Source of the DNA: Temnopleurus reevesii
Taxonomy: Eukaryota; Echinodermata; Echinoidea; Temnopleuroida; Temnopleuridae
Length of the DNA stretch: 20,585 nucleotides
Direction of reading: 5' to 3'
Assembly (NCBI GenBank): GCA_036244855.1
Contig: BQKZ01007702.1
Span: 10,614 to 31,198, forward strand
Under the pieces are notes generated by a model. It was not told the origin of the DNA, searched no databases, and was given only the letters and a program-made list of their open reading frames with translations. Made by a program: the position numbers and the translations under genes. Below, piece after piece: positions 1 through 10,630 of the stretch (within the stretch, counting starts at the first letter, position 1; every line of letters starts with the position of its first letter).

Positions 1-60
<60 letters not shown>

Positions 61-67
61 TCTCTCT
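1..67. repeat. (TC)n microsatellite
   Basis: An almost pure TC dinucleotide tract opens the window, with two TA interruptions near 46 and 68. It probably continues to the left. Confidence 0.95.
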
Positions 68-785
68 ATCCCCCTCTCTACTTTTTTCATCCGCCTATCT
101 CCCAAATTCTCTTTTTATTCCTTCATTCTCGATCGCCATTTTTGTTGCGTCCGAAACCTCGAAAACAAATGTTTGTGCATGTTTTGCATGGACCAATAGA
201 ATATCTTGTATTTTTGACAAATCGGACAAATTCAGATCTAAGATTCAGATTGTTTTATTCAACAAATCATTAAAAAAACACAGAAGTAACAAACATATTA
301 GACAAAACAGACAATAAACATGATAAATAGACATACAAATCAACACCAATATAACAAAAAATGAGAGGTTGGGACTCCTTAAAAGCATTGCTTGTGGTAG
401 GAGCCCCATAATATAAAAACATTGAATACATTAGAAAGACATGATATGAAGTTAAATACATGTACATAAATATAAAACAACTACGGGTTAGCAAATGCAT
501 TCATTACGAAGACGGGTTGTTCGCTAAGATTTTATTTGTATCTGAACTCGTCTTCACGCTTCACATATCTTTCCGTATTTTTCCAATTCGGCAGCCTTCT
601 TTCACATTAAATCGAATAAGGTGTGTGTATGTGGGGGGGGGGGGGCTATTAATTATAGCTCCAAGGAAGACTATAACTGTTTGAATGAATTTGTTACTGA
701 GATTTTTGTGATTTTAACCAAGCGATGTTTTTTTTTCTTTAAGTGGAGCTACAATTTAAAAATATTAGTAAATGTGTATATGTCC
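68..785. other. Non-coding AT-rich stretch
   Basis: No gene supported. It includes a 13-base G run at 633-645. Short open frames on both strands lack homology or composition expected of exons. Confidence 0.6.
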
Positions 786-853
786 TGCATAGATTGACGT
801 CAGCTAGCAGAAATTCACAGCTTCACTAACTGTGAATTCGTTCAGTCTATGCA
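786..853. repeat. Imperfect hairpin, 68 bases
   Basis: TGCATAGA at 786 pairs with TCTATGCA ending at 853, and GAAATTCACAG (810-820) pairs with CTGTGAATTC (830-839). The stem is interrupted by an internal bulge containing GACGTCAGCTAGC. It could be a small MITE or a fold-back relic. No coding content. Confidence 0.6.
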
Positions 854-1399
854 TGTGTGAGTTTGGCAAGCGTATCCCCTGCAAACTAGTGTGCATAGCA
901 AGTGTAAACTTAATCAGTTTTGCCCTGGGCATACGTTGCCGTTGATTATTGCTGCATTGCGTCACTAAGCATTTATCCGTTTATCTGTTTATAGGAAATG
1001 GATGCCGTTTGGTACACCTGCTGATATTAAAAGTGATAACGAACGATTCAAACTAATTAACAGCTTAGAGTGAAACAGAAATTGTGTCAGTGTTTCGTTA
1101 TGTGATATTACCTCAACCTATCGTATTTTAGTTCATTGCATCCATGATTGCAGTAATGTCCAGTAGATGCCTATATTGGAAAATAACTTTATGCCTGTAA
1201 ATAGAATGTGGCGGGCCTTGAATTGCAGTCAAAATATGAAGCCCTTCACAGATGTAAACCATCTGCCAGGTGAGGATGAGCTTCCAGTCACACAGATTAT
1301 GAGACAGCTAGCTTCATTTGGGGTGAGGGGAGCGCTGCAATCCCGCAAATTCTCTCCCGTTTCGCTTGTTTTTAGATAATATGGAATATTTACTCCTAT
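854..1399. other. No recognisable feature
   Basis: Mixed-composition unique-looking sequence between the hairpin and the SINE. A 70-codon frame at 1167-1379 is not convincing and resembles nothing I know. Confidence 0.5.
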
Positions 1400-1600
1400 T
1401 TACGTCGTGTAGTGAATCGGACTCTCGCCTCTTAACTAGAGGGTCAGTGGTTCCCAGGGCGTTATTTTCCTTCAGCAAGAAATTAACCCATAGTGTGCTG
1501 CACTCAACCCAGGTGAGGTGAATGGGTACCGGCAGGAATTTATTCTTCTAAATGCAGAAGCGCCTACTTGGCAACTATGTTATGGCCGGGTAATAATATT
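1400..1600 (+). mobile_element. tRNA-derived SINE
   Basis: The 5' part (GTAGTGAATCGGACTCTCGC, about 1409-1428) resembles a tRNA A-box region, and GGTCAGTGGTTCCC (1442-1455) a decayed B box. The body, with CCTTCAGCAAGA, TGCTGCACTCAACCCAGGTG and GAATGGGTACCGGCAGG, matches my memory of a SINE abundant in sea urchin DNA. The tail is TAATAATATT. A second partial head-like piece may follow at 1608-1640. Confidence 0.65.
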
Positions 1601-2237
1601 AGATAATTTGTCTCGCGCCTCTGAATAGGTGACTAGAGAGATGGCGTGTTTTAAAAAAAATGTTATAATACTCTATATTCAAGTAATTAATATTTTCGAA
1701 AATTCAAATCAATTCATTTCAATTCAATTTATCATACTGTCCCTGGAAAGGAAAATCAAAATTAAATTTCCAATAAAAAAAAAGATATCATACCTGCAAT
1801 CTAAACATGTTAAAATAATATCTAGTCAACTTCCCCCGCTGAAGCTTAATAATCTTCCTCTCCCCCTTCCCTCCTTTCACTAAAATTCGATTAGAGCATG
1901 TTATATTTTATTTATATTCAAATTTAAATATTTATGTTTAGATATTTATATTTGAATCCTCATCTATTGTATCAAACATACAAAGGATATGATTTTTTTT
2001 TTAATTTACCCCTCCCCCATCCCCCATTTCACCATATTCAGCTTCTCTACAATGGATGGGGGCACACGTTCCCCATACCCCCTAATCATACTCCATTATA
2101 GCCATATCATATATGAGAAAGTGGCAAACCAGACCGCCAGTGGACAAAGTGCCGATTGATCTGGCCAATACAAACGTCATTCCACGCATTTCTCATTGAT
2201 CACCATTAATATCGTTTATCGAGAGGAAAACGGTAGA
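1601..2237. other. AT-rich non-coding stretch
   Basis: Contains A/T-rich sequence with palindromic pieces such as TATTTATATTCAAATTTAAATATTTATG near 1907-1934, and C-rich patches at 2009-2027. No gene seen. Confidence 0.55.
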
Positions 2238-2722
2238 GGCCAACTCACACCTTTGCGTTTTTAGCCTACATTAGCCATAGTCTGCAAGCACAAACCCTAG
2301 GCTTGGCTCCTTGGATTGAGGGGGCAATGCCGTGTGTGATATATTCACACAATAATAATATACTATACTTATAAAGCGCATATCACATACAAGGTCTCTA
2401 TGCGCCGATTAAAGAGAAAAAGCAAAGAGAGGAACAATAGTTATTAATGCATACCCTGTATCATGCTCTACGCATGCAAACACCGAAACACTAGGGTCTG
2501 TGCTTGCAGACTACGTACATATTGGCCAAGCTTTTTTTTAATTAAAAACCTTGCTCGAGCGCACAGTATACGCAGATCAGACGGAGGACTGACGTTCAAC
2601 TTGCGCTCGAGGAGCGTACGCCGAAAGTCAGTCCACCATCTAACCTGCGTCTCTGTGCGTCCAGGGAACATTTGTTATACAATGCCCAATGCAGACTAAA
2701 AACGCAAAGGTGTGAGTTGCCC
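2238..2722. mobile_element. Nested inverted-repeat element, about 485 bases
   Basis: The outer arms, 2238-2278 and 2681-2722, share AACTCACACCTTTGCGTTTT and its complement, roughly 85% matched over 40 bases. The inner arms, about 2276-2300 and 2490-2514, share TAGTCTGCAAGCACA..CCCTAG inverted. A further hairpin lies at 2581-2640. This organisation suggests a non-autonomous DNA element with fold-back ends, or nested small elements. Short open frames inside are not credible genes. Confidence 0.5.
2581..2640. repeat. GC-rich hairpin inside the nested element
   Basis: GGAGGACTGAC..TTC near 2582 pairs with GAAAGTCAGTCCACC ending near 2640, around a GCGCTCGAGGAGCG centre. It is an imperfect stem of about 25 base pairs. 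Confidence 0.6.
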
Positions 2723-4255
2723 ATAAGACTCTGAACTTGAACTCGTGATGGCAAAAGTTCTTTGACCGCGGCTTGTCGAATTTTCCTGTGTGAGTCGAAG
2801 GTCAGTTTGGCCAACGTTTGCACGGATGCCAACTGATCCGAAATACACAGCAAAAACACTGGTGTTAAATCTAATACCAGCTGGAATCTATACAAGACAA
2901 CAACACGAAAGTGTCGAAATAGCACACGTTTGAAATTAAATCAATATATAAACACCGAGTGGTCTTGTTCATGGGCTTAAACAACACCATAATGTTATAT
3001 ATATATATTAGAAAATATTAGATTGAATCCAAATGGGTGAATGCATATGAAAATACACATCATGTATATTCTAGAACGGTCGGCATCTCCACGTCTGTCC
3101 AGACCGTGGATTGCTATAGAAGTGGACAATATCGGAGTGGGTTTGCACTTTTCAAGATGGTCAAGTAATACTGCAACGGATATTGTGTTGGAATGAGAGA
3201 ATGAGAGAGAACGGAATCTTGGGAGATATGCACGCACCGTGTTGAGGGGAGGGGGGGGGGGTAAATTTGGCGAATTTCATTATGTTTATCGTAAAAATAA
3301 TTTCATCTTTCCATCTAATCTTGATCTCTTTTTTTATAATTATGTATCCCCTCTGAATGCAGAAAATGTCATTAAAACGATTTTTTTCAAACATAGGTGG
3401 CACATTTTTTTAAGATTGTTATTATCTTATTTTAGTATTTTTTTTTCATTTTCGAATAAAAATTATCTAGGGTAACATACATAAAGTTTTTCAACGTTTT
3501 ACTTTTTATTTATTCATTATTCTACACATAACATTTCTAGCAAAAATATATGTATACTCATTGACTTATTTTATTTACCATTTCACATTTCTATTTTTTT
3601 TCCACACACTTCTTATATTTAACTTGTGGTTTGGGCAACAAGTAAGTAATACTAGTAGTCAAATATAAGTAAAGAATTAAACATGATTGTCCCGAAATGT
3701 AATATAGCCCAACACAATCTTCTCTCATCATACCCATGGCCTTAATCAAGAGAATACGAATGTTTGAACATAAGGCGAAGCGGGCGAGACCTCAATGCGA
3801 TTCCTTTCAACAAAAATACTTGGTTAAAATACCATTTAACAGTAAATTAAGAGAGAGATTACTCTTCTCATGCTCTCTATCAAATGATTCAAATACCAAA
3901 CCAGTGCATTTAAATTCAGAGGAAGTAAATCTACCCAAAAGAGATGAAAAATTCTTGACGTTAATAGAGCATGAGGCAATTAGATAGAAAGAATAAAAAA
4001 TAGAAATATAGGAATAGATTTAAAAAGGTGAAGATAATAGAATTACTATCGCATTAACTAGTTTGAAAGTTTTCATTAGGTGGCGAATAATGCATCAACT
4101 TTTTAAGTGCTTCTGCATTTCATTTCAATATTTATTCGCTTTTATGTTGAGCCTTGAAACGTCATTTACTCAGCATGAATCCTCGACCTTTACTCTTGAT
4201 AAGTATTGTTCAGGTTACATTTCGGGTTGGTATGAAAATTATTTCCTTTTATTAT
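2723..4255. other. Long non-coding stretch
   Basis: No gene supported. It holds an AT dinucleotide patch near 2996-3009, a G run at 3251-3260 and T-rich sequence through 3600. The frame at 3736-3987 (83 codons, basic, no recognised domain) is the only mildly protein-like stretch. It has no splice or homology support. Confidence 0.5.
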
Positions 4256-4575
4256 ACATCTTAATGCCTGGACCCCATTACTGAAATCAGTTCAGTGTGT
4301 TCCTGAAATTCATGGCACATTAAATAATCAGTAAAGACGGTGCTATATATGCAACTGAATGAAGTTCCGCATTTTATTACAACCTGTTTTCTGAACTCTG
4401 AGACCACTAAACCTTTACTTCCGTGACAGGAAGATGGCGTGTTTGAATGGCAAAAGTTGTATAGGTTCAGTTTCTCGCTGATCTGCTGATATGGCAATGA
4501 AATAATATGTGGCATATTCAATGCCCTAATTGTGCCTAATTGTGCCTGTTTTCTAAGAGAGGCGCTGTTATTCAT

Positions 4576-5962
4576 AACACTGGTCAACAGCAAATTTGTT
4601 GTCTGTGATTTTTCAGCTGATTTAAGGTAAATCTGAGGTGCTGAATCAAAAAATCACATTGGTTTTGCTCAATCAGGTCAAGTTTCCGAGCTATCCCCGC
4701 ATGTTGTTTGTTATGTTTTGTACACTTGAATGCATGTGTGGAGCACTTTTAAAGGGTTTGGTGGGCTGAAATGTCATGGAAAATTGATATTTTTGTTAGA
4801 AATGATTATACTAATGGCAATAAATATCCAGGTCCAATATTTTCTGGTAATTATGTTGAAAATCCCTCAGTTTGAAGCTGTGAAACCTTAAAATCCTCAA
4901 AAAATTGGATGGGGCAAAGTATAAAGTTATTGGACAAAAACTGAACTGGAAGACCAGCCAAAATACTTATTTTTCAACATAAGAATATGAATTAGATAAA
5001 CAAAACAAAAAAAGTTTGAGGAAAAACAAACAGAATTTGTGAAAATTATGAATTTTTAATTTAAAAAATGATGAAAATAATAAACACCATTATAGACCAA
5101 TTGGCAACTTCCGTGACACCTTTTATTACCAGATGTACCATGTTATCATGTTTATATAAGAAAATTGTGAATATATATATTTATATTTATGACAATCTAT
5201 TAATTAAAATGATAAAATCTTATGAAATTCAATTGTTTTAGTACATGAAATATTATTCAGTTTCATAAAAATGGAAATATTAAAATGTTTGTTAAATTTC
5301 TTTAAAAATCTGAACATTCTGAGTTTTTTTTTTAATTATAGGTATTTATTCTCATCCATGGATAAAGGATAAATGGTGAACGAGCCATTATCTTATCACC
5401 AGTGTCACCAAATTTGGATATTTGTATAGTGATTTTGGCATTATTTTCATCACTTTTTATATTATTAAAAATTCTGCATTTTCTCTTTACCTCTCAAATT
5501 TTCCTTAAACTTTTTGGGTCTTTTTTACTACATTTATGTTCTGCTGTTCATAAATAAATATTTTGGCTGGTCTTACCCTTTAATTTTGAAAAAATAACCA
5601 TATGAGTTCCTCATCCGAATTTTTAGAGGATTTTAAGGTTTCATGGCTTCAAACTGAGCCATTTTCAGCAAAATTACCTATTATTATATGACTTTAATAT
5701 TTCTTCCTATCAGTATAATCATTTCAAACCAAAATATTCATCTGCCATGTCATTTTATTCCATCAACACCTTCCAAAAGGGATCTACACATGTGTACATG
5801 TGAACAAAATGTAAAAAACAACATGTGGGGATAGCTCGAAAACTTGACCTGATTGGATAAAACCGATGTGATTTTTTGGATTCAGCGCATCAGATTCACC
5901 CTAAATCAGCTAAAAAATCGCAGACAACTTTCAAAAAGTAAAATTTTGTTGACCAGTGTAAT
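4576..5962. mobile_element. Non-autonomous fold-back DNA transposon with arms of about 560 bases
   Basis: The left arm, about 4576-5125, is the inverse of the right arm, about 5395-5962, along almost its whole length, with roughly 20-25% divergence by eye. The left end reads AACACTGGTCAACA and the right end TGTTGACCAGTGTAAT. Inner landmarks also pair, such as CTCAGTTTGAAGC against its complement near 5648 and AAGACCAGCCAAAATA against TATTTTGGCTGGTCTT. The central loop, about 5126-5394, is AT-rich and non-coding. No transposase is present, so it would depend on an enzyme encoded elsewhere. Compared with the uninterrupted gene A flank near 9880, it splits sequence equivalent to GTTAT..TTCATAT. 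A TA-type target duplication is possible but not clear. Confidence 0.75.
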
Positions 5963-6202
5963 AGTTCATATTTGAATAAGATCTGATTTAGTCTGAAATC
6001 ATTTTAGAAATATTACATTCATTGGAATTTGCTGATTTTAAACTTATTCCGTGCATTAGGGAAGATTACAGATCGAGGTACGAGAGATAAAGCTATACTA
6101 TATCAAAAGGTAGCCATATCTCCATTTCCTCTCCAGTTCATTTCTCTTTTTCCGCTGTATCACTTACATTTTTTTGCACTTCGATATTTATTCACATTGC
6201 TG

Positions 6203-6715
6203 AATCATCCTCATTTATTTGTCGTCGTCATAATTATCATTAGCCTCATCATCATTGTAATCATCACCATCACCGTTTTTATCATTATAATCGTCATCAT
6301 CATTATCAACGTATTCGTTATCATCATCTTTAATAATTTAGTGGTTGTTAACATCCCCATTATTTCTATCATCGCCGTCATATAGTTGCTGTAAATTATT
6401 TTCATCTATATTATTTTTTATTTGATTTCTTTGCACAGGTTTAGAAAATCAACATCACCACCAATGCTGACTACAAGCATCATCAATCCCGCTTGACGAT
6501 AAAAGCTCTCCCTGTATCGTCATCGTCATCATCATCATCATCATCACCATCATCGTCTCCTCCTCATTCTCGTCATCATCACCGCCACCACCATCATCAT
6601 CATCCAAATTCTCATCATCCTCATCATACTCATCATACTCATTGTCATCATCCTTATCACCATCCTCCTCCTCATCATCATCATTATCATCATCATCAGC
6701 ATCATCCTAAGTCCT
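6203..6715. repeat. TCATCA/ATC trinucleotide-rich region (block 3)
   Basis: Degenerate then denser TCA repeats occupy the position where the other two copies carry TCATCA tracts upstream of exon 1. Open frames here read as Ser- or His-rich or Ile/Val-rich strings and are artefacts of the repeat. Confidence 0.85.
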
Positions 6716-6720
6716 AACCC

Positions 6721-7139
6721 GCTATTTTATATTTACAAAAATGCCTTGACATCTGTGCGAAAACAAGCAAATCGGAATATTTTTTTTCTACTCGTTTGGA
6801 TCTTTTCTTACCTAAACCTCGAACAGTCGAACAAATAGTTGTACACGAACTTTTTTCTACAGAGGGTCGAAGTTAATCATGTTAATGGTCTTCATCAAGC
6901 AATATGTTACTTCCCATCTTTATCATCTTTTAAGATGTCAATCCTTTACTCATATTGATTTTTAATTTATGGATATTGTTGCTACTCGATTAGATGAATT
7001 TACTATCCGCTTTACAATAGAATAATTCATATCTTAATTTAAGCATGATTACTTTGACATTTAAATTATTATGATTACTTGATTCATTACTTCATCTTCT
7101 TTTTTTTCTTCTTCTTCTTTTCTTCCACTGTCTCCCCTT
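6721..7139. other. Non-coding stretch after block 3
   Basis: This is where exon 1 of a third receptor would be expected, and none is found. The sequence is AT-rich with a CTTCTTCTT patch near 7096-7128. Confidence 0.55.
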
Positions 7140-7372
7140 CCATTACTTCTACTGGTCCCCATGGAAGACCAGCAGCACTACTATAAGTGCCGCTAATTAT
7201 GGGCTATCCAGCCATCTTCTTTTCTACTCTTTGCATTTCTTTTGTTATTTTTGTTTTGCATTGTGTTGTCAATTACTTATTTTATAATGTTATACTTTCA
7301 TTTCTGCTCGTTGTGTCTGTGCATTGTATCTTTTTATGACGGAAACTAAAATCAATCAATAAAAAAAATCGC
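7140..7372 (+). mobile_element. LINE-like 3' tail (5'-truncated non-LTR retrotransposon)
   Basis: The stretch runs from CCATGGAAGACCAGCAGCAC through a T-rich region to ATGACGG..AATCAATCAATAAAAAAAA. The AATCAATCAATAAA plus A-run ending is what I would expect of a 3' UTR of a non-LTR element. No reverse-transcriptase frame is present. The family was not identified and the 5' border is approximate. Confidence 0.5.
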
Positions 7373-7735
7373 ATAGAAAATACCGCAAGGTCGAACTGAT
7401 TGGACAAAACCGATGTGATGTTTTGATTCAGTGCATCAGATTCACCCTAAATCAGCTAAAAAATCGCAGACAACTTTCAAAAAGTAAAATTTTGTTGACC
7501 AGTGTAATCNAGTCAAGATGACGTCGTTGAATTAGCTTAATAAAGTTATTGTGTTAACCAAGCCATACACTCCTCAGAGTCATCATTATTGCACCAGGAC
7601 GTTTCCCCACCTTTGTAATATGCTATACTTTCACTTTTGCTCGTTGTATCTTTGTATTGTATCGTTTTATGACGGAAAATAAAATCAATCAATAAAAAAG
7701 AAATCGCATAGAAAATACCGCAAGGTCAAACTGGA
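7280..7735 (+). repeat. Direct repeat of about 120 bases (7280-7397 and 7615-7730)
   Basis: Both copies contain the end of the LINE-like tail (CTCGTTGTGTCTGT / CTCGTTGTATCTTT, ATGACGGAAA, CAATCAATAAAAAA) and then the same downstream flank ATAGAAAATACCGCAAGGTC. Because the flank beyond the A-tail is included, the copies arose by local duplication after the LINE insertion, not by two insertions. The fold-back end fragment lies between them. Confidence 0.75.
7394..7509. mobile_element. Solitary right-end fragment of the fold-back element
   Basis: About 110 bases match the right terminus of the fold-back element (5850-5960) with only a handful of differences, and end at the same terminal GTTGACCAGTGTAAT. 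No matching left arm lies nearby. The single ambiguous base of the window, N at 7510, directly follows the terminus and may mark an unresolved assembly join. Confidence 0.7.
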
Positions 7736-8092
7736 AAGCAATCGATAATCTTTTTTTCCCCTAACAGGGGGGGGGGGGGGGGGAGGATCGAAAAATAATG
7801 GCAATAAGATTGTCCATACGAATGAATAAATTATAGATACTGCAGATATATCGAAAGCCGAAAGTATTCAATTATTCTTTATAAACTTTGTCCCTAATTT
7901 GTCTTATGATATTCCATTTAGAAGCAAGCCTTTTTTTCTTTCATGACCATGAGGTTTTTTTCGCCAATTGTAATATTTATTTCTTATTACTCAGAGCTTG
8001 ATTTTTGGAAAGACCAACAGTGCATGCAATGATGATAATAAATGATGATGATAAAAAGTTACCAAGGCAATTGACAGAAAATATATAAATAT

Positions 8093-8125
<33 letters not shown>

Positions 8126-8208
8126 AACTTTCTCATTGTGGAATGGCCTAGGAGTGAATTACACGTTATTTTTGTTTTACCAGAAAATGAATACTTATCT
8201 TAGATCAT
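7736..8208. other. Non-coding stretch with G run and AT/AC microsatellite
   Basis: Contains about 15 G at 7768-7783 and an alternating AC/AT tract at about 8090-8125. No gene seen. Confidence 0.6.
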
Positions 8209-8423
8209 CAGTGGCGGAGCCAAATTGGGGGGGGGGGGGGGGGGGGGGGTTTTCCCCCCCCCCCCCCCCCCCCCTTGGGCTGCCAAGTAAAAACACTGAC
8301 AAAAAAAGCATGATATTATGCTTAAAATCGACAGCTGGCAACCCTAAAAATGAAGAAAAAAATATCCATTCTGTGGGAGGGGGATACCATCCCTCTCTTG
8401 GGAGAAAGTTATATTCGCCCCTG
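8209..8423. mobile_element. Possible hAT-like non-autonomous element with G/C hairpin
   Basis: The left end CAGTGGCGGAGCC and the complement of the right end, CAGGGGCGAATAT, share CAG.GGCG, a form typical of hAT-type terminal repeats. The element is 215 bases and encodes nothing. The flanking 8-mers (TAGATCAT and ATAATCAA) match at only four positions, so the expected 8-base target duplication is not convincing. Its left part carries the long G run and C run. Confidence 0.4.
8227..8274. repeat. G23-T4-C21 homopolymer hairpin
   Basis: Twenty-three G (8227-8249), four T and twenty-one C (8254-8274) form a nearly perfect G:C stem with a tetraloop, inside the hAT-like element. Exact run lengths in an assembly are unreliable. 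Confidence 0.8.
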
Positions 8424-9489
8424 ATAATCAAATGGACAAAATTCCTTTGTATCGATTGATTGTAAATTGTTCTGAAAATCCATGTTGACTTCCTCGAGAA
8501 ATTATGCAGTCATCAATAAACTTGAAACGCTATTGATTTTGAAACCATTGTATTCTACACTATTGTTGCCAGATTTGAATAGTGAAATTTCAGCGAGATG
8601 TAATGCTTGCGAGACAAAACTTATATTGATAATTGATACTAAAAAAAAGACAAAAAGGGAGATGCCTTCATCTGATTTTAGCACAATACATCCACTGTTA
8701 TAGCTACAAAAAAAACTGTAGAAATAATTAAATTACATAATTATTCTGTCGGTATTTTCATCTTTCATTTTGACAGAAATTACTCACCAAAATTTTCAGA
8801 ATTCAAATTTGTGTACTTTTTCAAAATCAAGAAGTACATTCATATCCAACGAGGTAATTACGCAATTGTCATCTTTCCTCTCTACGTACTGTATTTGTCC
8901 TAAAAAAACAATCTTTTAGGTCCTTTCTTTTCAAATGTCCCAGACACTATTAACGAGTGTAACACGCGTAAGATTCTTGATTCCTCGGCGTTCATCTCGT
9001 TACGAATTTTTATTCTTCATGAGAACCTGTGTTTTTACAACCTATGATTTTCAAATAGGTTCCTTGTATTTTAAGTAATTGGATTTCTATGTCAAACAAT
9101 CATTTTTAGTGTTGTCATTTATTCGTTGAAGTTCTTTTGGAACATGAAACAACAAATAAAAAAAAATATTTCGAAATGCAGTATTCTACTCTGCGAAGAG
9201 CTGACTTCTAAATTGAATCATTTAATTGAAAGATCGCATCTTTATAATTTAGCCCATTTTGTCTGGCTCTAACAATTATAATATTCGTGCATAGAATATA
9301 CCTAGAAATATTATCGTGTTTATCAAAATCCAACTCGTGTCCCGAATGATACAACAATTGGGGTTCAAGATGGACACTGATATTTTGATTAAAACTAATC
9401 AACCCTCACGTCATTATGTTTCTTATGCAGACCAGCAATGAATGTATATAAATAGATATATAAATTAATTCTACATAAATACAATCCTA
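8424..9489. other. AT-rich non-coding spacer
   Basis: I see no gene, RNA or clear repeat. Open frames at 8482-8703 and on the minus strand at 9208-9402 are short and lack any recognisable motif. Confidence 0.55.
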
Positions 9490-10282
9490 AAATGACCTAG
9501 CCATTTTCAGCCACTATGAGTACAATTGAAAACGTTCAATTTGTCCAATCAGTTGATAGGGCAATTGATACGTTTTTATTAATATATTTGATGCCTTAAA
9601 TTGAAGCGGGTCATCAAAATTCATGGGTGATTAAATCAACAATAAATATGTGAGTATCCATGAGATGGAAAGAAGTTCAGTATTCCATGTCAATTTTTTT
9701 TTGTTGGTTTCCCAGCTCTTAAAGCTTGGAACCTGATTCCCCTTTCAGGACGATGGCATTTTAGAATGATGAATATTGTAAAGATTCATTTTCTTGTTGG
9801 TATGGCAATGACATATATACCTTGAATATTTAATCCCCTTTTGCACCAAACTGGGTCTGTATTCTCAGAGAGGCATCGTTATCAGAATGGTTCATATAAA
9901 TTTATTTTGAATAATGTCAGAGTGACTATGAAAATCCTGAAAATGTTACGTTCGTTAAAATGGGATGCCTTTACATTTTGCTTGGAGCTGAGGTGAGAAT
10001 ATACAGATCAAGGTATAATTAAAAAAGCTCCATATAATTGAAAGGTAGCCATCGTTTTCGCATCGGTTTTCAAACCGCCTTCTTTGCATTTACAGTGTAA
10101 GTGCAGGGTATTTAGACTCTTTGGTATTCGCTCATATTGCTGAACCTTCACCATTGAACGTCATCGTCGTTGCTACCAGCATTATTTCCACCATCATCAT
10201 CATTAGCAGCAGCATCACCATCTAATTATTATCCATCATCTTCTTCATCATCATTACACCACCATTACATCATTACACCATT

Positions 10283-10327
<45 letters not shown>

Positions 10328-10586
10328 GTAGTTGTCGTAGTTGACGTAGTCATCACAGACAGAACTAATCATCATATCTTAATCATCATCTGTACCGTAT
10401 CTATTCTCAATCGATAATTACCAACATCTGTGCCTATAGTATCTTCCTGAATCACGTTAAGGCTCTCTCCGCATCATCATAATCATCTTCATCATCGCTG
10501 TTGTCGTCGTAGTCATTTGCGACATCAGTTCTGCATATAGTATTTTTATTTAAACAGGTCTCCCCGAATCATCACCTTCATCATCG

Positions 10587-10630
<44 letters not shown>

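Larger units (their letters stand above)
4256..6720 (+). repeat. Third copy of the receptor 5' flanking block, interrupted and gene-less
   Basis: The parts 4256-4575 and 5963-6720 align in order with the gene A flank at about 9580-10650. Examples are TTAATGCCTG, then a match from GGAAGATGGC to GATATGGCAATGA, then TCTAAGAGAGGC, ACAGATCGAGGTA, AAAGGTAGCCAT, ATTGCTGAATC and a TCATCA tract. A 1.4 kb fold-back element sits between the halves. Where exon 1 would be expected, at about 6720-6800, there is no receptor sequence. It is most simply a relic of a third receptor unit, or a duplicated regulatory segment without a gene. Confidence 0.55.

Noticed and set aside
1400..1475. Possible tRNA gene
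   Set aside because: The A and B boxes are degenerate and no cloverleaf or anticodon arm can be drawn; it is better explained as the head of a SINE.
2596..2925. 109-codon minus-strand frame
   Set aside because: Runs through a hairpin and an inverted-repeat arm; no recognisable domain.
3736..3987. 83-codon open frame, basic, on the plus strand
   Set aside because: No domain, splice context or paralogue; length is within chance for this AT-rich DNA. Not similar to the receptor tail.
6029..6385. 118-codon frame with long hydrophobic Ile/Val run that looks like membrane segments
   Set aside because: The run is a direct translation of TCATCA-type repeats and part of the duplicated flank; no homologue in the other two copies.
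6493..6717. Ser-rich then His-rich frame
   Set aside because: Translation of the trinucleotide repeat; the frame lacks a proper ATG and has no conserved neighbour.
8136..8459. Overlapping frames on both strands with Gly/Pro runs
   Set aside because: They cross the G/C homopolymer hairpin and transposon ends; composition is repeat-driven.
10273..10327. CRISPR-like regular repetition
   Set aside because: Simple trinucleotide microsatellite with no spacers, in eukaryotic DNA.
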